The notes under the pieces: generated by a model
Told to the model about the DNA's origin: nothing
Database searches by the model: none
Seen by the model: the letters and a program-made list of their open reading frames with translations, nothing else
In this document: piece by piece, positions 60,267 through 64,000 of the stretch
Layout of the letters: each line of letters begins with the position of its first letter
Position numbering within the stretch: position 1 is the stretch's first letter
Position numbers and translations under genes: made by a program
Assembly: GCF_001613005.1 (NCBI RefSeq)
Contig: NZ_BDBN01000036.1
Span: 27,431 to 91,430, forward strand
Direction: 5' to 3'
Source: Nocardia nova NBRC 15556
Lineage (GTDB): Bacteria; Actinomycetota; Actinomycetes; Mycobacteriales; Mycobacteriaceae
Length of the DNA stretch: 64,000 nt

Positions 60267-61622
60267 ATGGCGGTAGTCGCCGGCGGTGTGTTCATCGACT
60301 GGGAACAACTGACCGGACAGTCCAAATTCGTCGTGGACCTGATCACCTTCCCGATCTTCAGCGCGGTGGCCGGCTGGCTCACCAACTGGACCGGCGTGCT
60401 GATGTTGTTCTGGCCGTTGCAATTTCGCGGCGTCCGGATTCCGGGACTGAAGGTGCTGTACCCCTATTTCCCACGCCGGGTGCAGGTGCTGCCGACGTTT
60501 TCCGGCGACGGTAGACAACTCGGTTTCCAAGGCTTCATCCCCGCTCGCGCGGAGAAGATGGCCAGCATCTGCGTGGATATGGCAATCATGCGGATCGGCA
60601 GCCCGCGCGATTTCATCCACGAACTCGATCTGGAAGGTATCGCCGACTACATCGCCGACCGCGCGCACGAACAGTTGCAGCAGATCGTCGACGATGTGAT
60701 GTACCGCGAGAATCCGGAACTGTGGCGAGCCGTACCGCGCCCGGCGAAACAGATTCTCTACCAGCGCATCGACCGCGAACTGCCGAAACTGTGCCGGCGC
60801 GGATTCGAGCAACTCGGTGACAATGTCGACCACCTCATCGACATCAAGAGTTTCGTCATCCGCTATCTGCAGGCCAATCCGGAGATCCTCAAGGATCTGA
60901 CCACCACGATCGCCGCGCCGGAGCTGCGGTTCATGGTGCGGATCGGCCTGCTCGGCGCCCCGTTCGGCGTCCTGCTGGCGCTGTACATGCATGTCCACTC
61001 CGACATTCCGGTGATCGGCTGGCTCCCGGGATGGCTGGTGGTACTGGCCGCGGCCGCCACCATCGGCGTGCTGGTGAACATGATCGCCATCAAGATGGTG
61101 TTCGAGCCCGGCGATCCACAGCCGCGCTACAAATACCTCTGGCGGCAGGCACTGCTGGCCAAGCGGCAACCGCAGGCCGCCGACGACCTCGCCCAGATTC
61201 TGGCCTATCAGGTGCTGACCCTGCCGAATCTGGCGGCGGAACTGCTGGACGGACCCAACGGGGACAAGACCCGTCAGCTCGTGGAGCATCTGATCGCCGA
61301 CGAGATCCGCGCCCAGCTGGGACCCACGCGCTCGGTCGTGCGCGCCGCCTTCGGTGCGCGGCAGTTCGACAACCTGCAGGTCGGCGCCGCCGGGGCCGCG
61401 GTGAGCCTGGCGCCGAGCCTGGTGCAGGACGAGGCCTTCGCCTTGGACCAGGCCAAGAAGATCGACGAATTCGCGGCGCGGAAACTCAAGCAGCTCACGC
61501 CCGGTGAGTTCATGGAGATGTTCTACGCCTCGGTCGAACAGGACGCCTGGCTGCTCTATCTGCACGGCGCGGCACTGGGCCTGCTAGTGGGCGGCGTGCA
61601 CCTGCTGATCTTCGGCTGGTGA
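60267..61622 (+). CDS. DUF445-family membrane protein
   Basis: This 451-residue protein has the paired family signatures VAGWLTNWTGVLMLFWPLQF near the N-terminus and IGVLVNMIAIKMVFEPGDP near residue 270, each next to membrane helices, plus a C-terminal helix (GAALGLLVGGVHLLIFGW). Proteins of this family (YheB type) are membrane-bound with a large helical cytoplasmic part; their function is unknown, with links to stress and sporulation in some bacteria. The start at 60267 follows GCAAGGGGGATCCACG. A palindrome plus T-run follows its stop. Confidence 0.82.
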   Translation: MAVVAGGVFIDWEQLTGQSKFVVDLITFPIFSAVAGWLTNWTGVLMLFWPLQFRGVRIPGLKVLYPYFPRRVQVLPTFSGDGRQLGFQGFIPARAEKMASICVDMAIMRIGSPRDFIHELDLEGIADYIADRAHEQLQQIVDDVMYRENPELWRAVPRPAKQILYQRIDRELPKLCRRGFEQLGDNVDHLIDIKSFVIRYLQANPEILKDLTTTIAAPELRFMVRIGLLGAPFGVLLALYMHVHSDIPVIGWLPGWLVVLAAAATIGVLVNMIAIKMVFEPGDPQPRYKYLWRQALLAKRQPQAADDLAQILAYQVLTLPNLAAELLDGPNGDKTRQLVEHLIADEIRAQLGPTRSVVRAAFGARQFDNLQVGAAGAAVSLAPSLVQDEAFALDQAKKIDEFAARKLKQLTPGEFMEMFYASVEQDAWLLYLHGAALGLLVGGVHLLIFGW

Positions 61623-61626
61623 CAAA

Positions 61627-61651
61627 CAAGCACGCATGCTTGCATTTTTTT
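61627..61651 (+). terminator. Hairpin and T-run after the DUF445 gene
   Basis: CAAGCA-CGCA-TGCTTG is followed two bases later by seven consecutive T, the clearest Rho-independent terminator pattern in the window. It also lies 25 bases before the next start, and the stem resembles TetR-type operators, so an operator role is possible. Confidence 0.6.
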
Positions 61652-61675
61652 CGGGGCATTGCCATGCTTTCGGTC

Positions 61676-62467
61676 ATGGCTGACCTAGAGGCGCTGCTCG
61701 ACGACTTCGAGGCCGAATGCGCGGACCTGGACCGGCTGGTCGCGCCACTGGATCCGGCCGGCTGGGCGCGGGAGACACCGGCCCCAGGATGGACCATCGC
61801 CCATCAGATCGCCCATCTGACCTGGACCGACGAGGTGTCGACGATCGCGGCGACCGATGCCGAGGCGTTCGCCGAGTTGCTGCGCGAGGCGACCGCGAAG
61901 ATCGCGACCTTCGTCGACGACGCGGCCGCCGAGGTGGCGACCACACCGGCGCCCGAACTGCTCGCGCGGTGGCGGCGGGGTCGGGCCGGTCTGGCCAAGG
62001 CGCTGCGCGCGGTGCCCGCGGGCACGAAGTTGCCCTGGTTCGGACCGCCGATGAGCCCGATGTCGATGGTGAGCGCGCGGTTGATGGAGACCTGGGCCCA
62101 TGGTCAGGACGTCGCCGATGCGCTGGGCGCGGTGCGGACCCCGACGGCGCGCCTGCGCAATATCGCGCATATCGGCGTCCGGACCCGCGATTTCGCCTAT
62201 ACCGTGCACGGCCGCCAGGCCCCCGCGGAACCGTTCCGAGTCGAGCTCACGGCACCGGACGGGTCGATCTGGAGCTGGGGTCCCGAGGATGCCGCGCAAC
62301 GAGTGAATGGTTCGGCATTGGACTTCTGCCTGCTGGTGACGCAGCGCCGGCATCGCGACGATCTGCCGTTGACGGCGACGGGAACCGACGCCGCGCAGTG
62401 GCTGACGATCGCACAGGCCTTCGCCGGGCCCCCGGGATCGGGGCGCGATGCCGGCCAATTCGCCTGA
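61676..62467 (+). CDS. TIGR03084-like metal-binding protein (mycothiol maleylpyruvate isomerase-like fold)
   Basis: This 263-residue protein starts with a DinB/MDMPI-like helical bundle (ALLDDFEAECADLDRLVAPLD, then GWTIAHQIAHLTWTDEVS) holding a His/Asp/Glu set for a metal, and ends with a beta-rich SCP2-like part (YTVHGRQAPAEPFRVELTAPDGSIWSWG). Family members bind zinc and mycothiol or related thiols. The start at 61676 is used; an upstream ATG at 61664 is also in frame. The upstream palindrome may regulate it. Confidence 0.82.
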   Translation: MADLEALLDDFEAECADLDRLVAPLDPAGWARETPAPGWTIAHQIAHLTWTDEVSTIAATDAEAFAELLREATAKIATFVDDAAAEVATTPAPELLARWRRGRAGLAKALRAVPAGTKLPWFGPPMSPMSMVSARLMETWAHGQDVADALGAVRTPTARLRNIAHIGVRTRDFAYTVHGRQAPAEPFRVELTAPDGSIWSWGPEDAAQRVNGSALDFCLLVTQRRHRDDLPLTATGTDAAQWLTIAQAFAGPPGSGRDAGQFA

Positions 62468-62822
62468 AAAGTTCCGGTTCGAGCGGGCGAGCGCCGACTC
62501 AGGTTGCGACGTGCTTGTGGCCGACCGGACGCCGTTGGCCGGAGGACTTCGAGATCGCAGCTCGAAGTTGACGCTCGCCAGCTTTCTCGGGTTACCCGGC
62601 GTCGATCCGGCGCAAACCTTCGCACCGCTCGGTGGCCGGCGGCGTACCGGCACCGACCGAATGGGGTGAACAGCGGTTTTCACGCCGCTACGCCCGCTGT
62701 TGTGATCTTGACCGCAGGCCTCGGAATCCCTTGCGCCAGGCAGTAACCTGGACGTGCGTACGACTTTCAACGGTGCGGGTCGGCCACGAGGGGAACCAGG
62801 GGAGAGGGAAGGACGCACCGCT
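62468..62822. other. Intergenic region without supported gene
   Basis: These 355 bases have only short, arginine-rich open frames on both strands without ribosome sites. The last part (62745-62822) reads as a leader for the anchored protein gene. No clear hairpin terminator was seen after 62467. Confidence 0.4.
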
Positions 62823-63632
62823 ATGGCTCAGTCCGCGCAGTCCCGGTCCACCGGCCAAATTCTGCAATACACCGCTGTCGTGCTCGCCGGAATGGCGAGT
62901 ATCGGCCTGACCGTCGCCGCCGGAACCTATGTCGTCAACCAGATCGGCGGCGCGGGCCTACCGGCCGTCATCGGCTCCGGCGAGCGAGGCGACACGCTCG
63001 TCCCGGCGCCCGACACCCGCCAATCCGACACGTCGTCGAACACCGGCCCGGCCACCACCGGTTCGTGGGAGGCGGCCGCGGCCTCACGCCGCCTGCCCGC
63101 CTTCGCGGCCGACGCCGCGGCGATGCCGGCACGTCTCGTGCCCGAATCGGCGGACCGCTCACCGAATACCGAAACATCCTCGGCGACAACCGGCCCCGGC
63201 GGCGTCGGGGGCCGCCTGAACCTCACCGGCGAAACCTACGTCGGGGCGAATCTGTCCAGGACACAACAGCATTCGTTCGCCGTCACCGTCGACACGAATG
63301 TGCCGTCGGCACTGGGCGCGAACGGCTCCCCGGATCAGCGGCCGGGCGCCGCGCCGAATGCGGTGACCGAATTCCGTACCGACGTCGACGTGCACAGTGG
63401 TGAGTTCAGCGTCGCGATGAGCGATCCGCTCCTGGGCCGCCACGACGTTCAGGTCCAGCGGCACGCGCGGCCGGCTCCAATGCCGTCGCACCATCCACAG
63501 CAGATTCCCGCGGACCCGGCCGGCACCGATTCGACGGAACCGACGGTGGGCCCGGCGACCACGGCGGCAGCCGGTTCGCCCACCGCGGCAGCCGGGTTGA
63601 CCACAGCGCCACCGGATTCCACGCTGGCATAG
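62823..63632 (+). CDS. Membrane-anchored Ala/Pro/Thr-rich protein
   Basis: This 269-residue protein has an uncleaved N-terminal membrane helix (about 15-40, ILQYTAVVLAGMASIGLTVAAGTYVV), then a long low-complexity part rich in Ala, Pro, Thr and Ser, with VDVHSGEFSVAMSDPLLGRH as the most ordered stretch. It probably sits in the outer envelope. The start at 62823 follows GGGAGAGGGAAGG some bases upstream; an in-frame start at 62754 adds a basic stretch unlike a gene. No family is recognised. Confidence 0.62.
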   Translation: MAQSAQSRSTGQILQYTAVVLAGMASIGLTVAAGTYVVNQIGGAGLPAVIGSGERGDTLVPAPDTRQSDTSSNTGPATTGSWEAAAASRRLPAFAADAAAMPARLVPESADRSPNTETSSATTGPGGVGGRLNLTGETYVGANLSRTQQHSFAVTVDTNVPSALGANGSPDQRPGAAPNAVTEFRTDVDVHSGEFSVAMSDPLLGRHDVQVQRHARPAPMPSHHPQQIPADPAGTDSTEPTVGPATTAAAGSPTAAAGLTTAPPDSTLA

Positions 63633-63857
63633 CGTTTCGACGCCCTCCCGGCCGGGTACCGTCAAGGTGCCTGGCCGGTTGTCGTCTGTGCCCGCTCCCG
63701 TCGAGCACACTCGAAACGTACTGGTCGTTTGCCGCATTTGTCCTTGTCAGCGGTTATCCGCCACTCGACGTGCGGAGCGCACGTTATTCCCCGGTAACCG
63801 TTTAATAAAAAGGAATTCTGTAGTACTTTTGTGGCAAGCGTGGAACAGGGAGGGCCT

Positions 63858-64000
63858 ATGGGCCACATCAGGTACGCGAGCGACGTCGGGGCTCCGGTGG
63901 AGGTCGCATTCACGTACACCGACAACCATCTGTTCGTCCCGGATTGGATGTTCGGCATCGCAGCGTTCGAACCCGTCGGCGAGGCCGGCCACGGACCGGG
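63858..64000 (+). CDS. SRPBCC-fold protein (5' part)
   Basis: The gene runs off the window. The first 47 residues (MGHIRYASDVGAPVEVAFTY, then TDNHLFVPDWMFGIAAFEPVG) match the opening strands and helix of SRPBCC/polyketide-cyclase-like proteins, which bind hydrophobic ligands. The start at 63858 follows ACAGGGAGGGCCT. The AT-rich stretch 63785-63835 (TTTAATAAAAAGGAATTC) is a probable promoter region. Confidence 0.7.
   Translation, partial: MGHIRYASDVGAPVEVAFTYTDNHLFVPDWMFGIAAFEPVGEAGHGP

Noticed and set aside
62448..62669. Possible 73-codon ORF after the TIGR03084-like gene
   Set aside because: No ribosome site, overlaps the previous gene, and no family resemblance.
63633..63718. CGTTTCGA and TCGAAACG inverted copies 70 bases apart
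   Set aside because: Only eight bases, far apart, and expected by chance at this scale.
1..64000. tRNA, rRNA, CRISPR, IS element or prophage
   Set aside because: No tRNA-like cloverleaf, rRNA sequence, regular direct repeats, transposase or phage motif was found on reading the window.

Overview
The window is high-GC DNA (strong G/C bias at third codon positions, frequent GTG starts) from an actinomycete, most probably a Nocardia-type member of the Mycobacteriales. The indicators are a FadD5-like acyl-CoA ligase, a fatty acyl-AMP ligase paired with a polyketide synthase, a Sdh1-type succinate dehydrogenase with a five-helix anchor, a mycobacterial-type Lon, a TIGR03084-like protein, a DUF1707 protein and a c-di-AMP riboswitch ahead of an NlpC/P60 gene. 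No rRNA, tRNA, CRISPR array, insertion sequence or phage gene was seen. The DNA looks like ordinary chromosome, cut inside a gene at both ends. All family assignments come from reading motifs by eye; no database search was run.

Left part (1-10 kb): the end of a phytoene-desaturase-like flavoprotein, a VOC protein, a RibD/DHFR-fold reductase, then an SGNH hydrolase divergent from a coupled 2OG-Fe(II) oxygenase/SDR pair. Next come a large membrane protein joining a degenerate kinase domain to a flippase-like domain, and a divergent fadD5-like / nitronate monooxygenase pair.

Lipid/polyketide cassette (10.2-17.4 kb): a free ACP, a one-module PKS (KS-AT-DH-KR-ACP) and a fatty acyl-AMP ligase, joined by two ATGA overlaps. 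Together they should activate a fatty acid, load it on a carrier and extend it once. No enoylreductase or release enzyme is nearby.

Cell wall and energy section (17.4-30.7 kb): an S4-domain RNA-binding protein that seems to start at CTG, an NlpC/P60 hydrolase under a c-di-AMP riboswitch, a coiled-coil protein divergent from an AAA ATPase, a VLCAD-like acyl-CoA dehydrogenase, an epoxide hydrolase, an alpha/beta hydrolase, and the sdhCAB operon preceded by a coupled 13-codon leader ORF. Three CRP-type palindromes lie within 5.2 kb here. A string of very small ORFs follows.

Middle (30.8-44.7 kb): a FabG-like SDR, a sugar-type ABC importer without its ATPase, an AlkA-like glycosylase, a self-contained unit encoding a 34-residue peptide, an FAD/Fe-S D-lactate-dehydrogenase-like protein, a quinone-oxidoreductase-like enzyme divergent from an ABC exporter with a SoxR-type box in a MerR-type promoter, and a TetR/MFS efflux pair with two matching operators.

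Right part (44.7-64 kb): an AcuI-like reductase, a polytopic membrane protein, a PaaG-like crotonase, DNA polymerase IV, a TetR/thioesterase pair, Lon with a HAIR (HspR) element, two coupled DapB-like proteins, an AurF-like diiron oxygenase divergent from a zinc alcohol dehydrogenase, a DUF445 protein, a TIGR03084-like protein, an anchored Ala/Pro/Thr-rich protein and the start of an SRPBCC protein.
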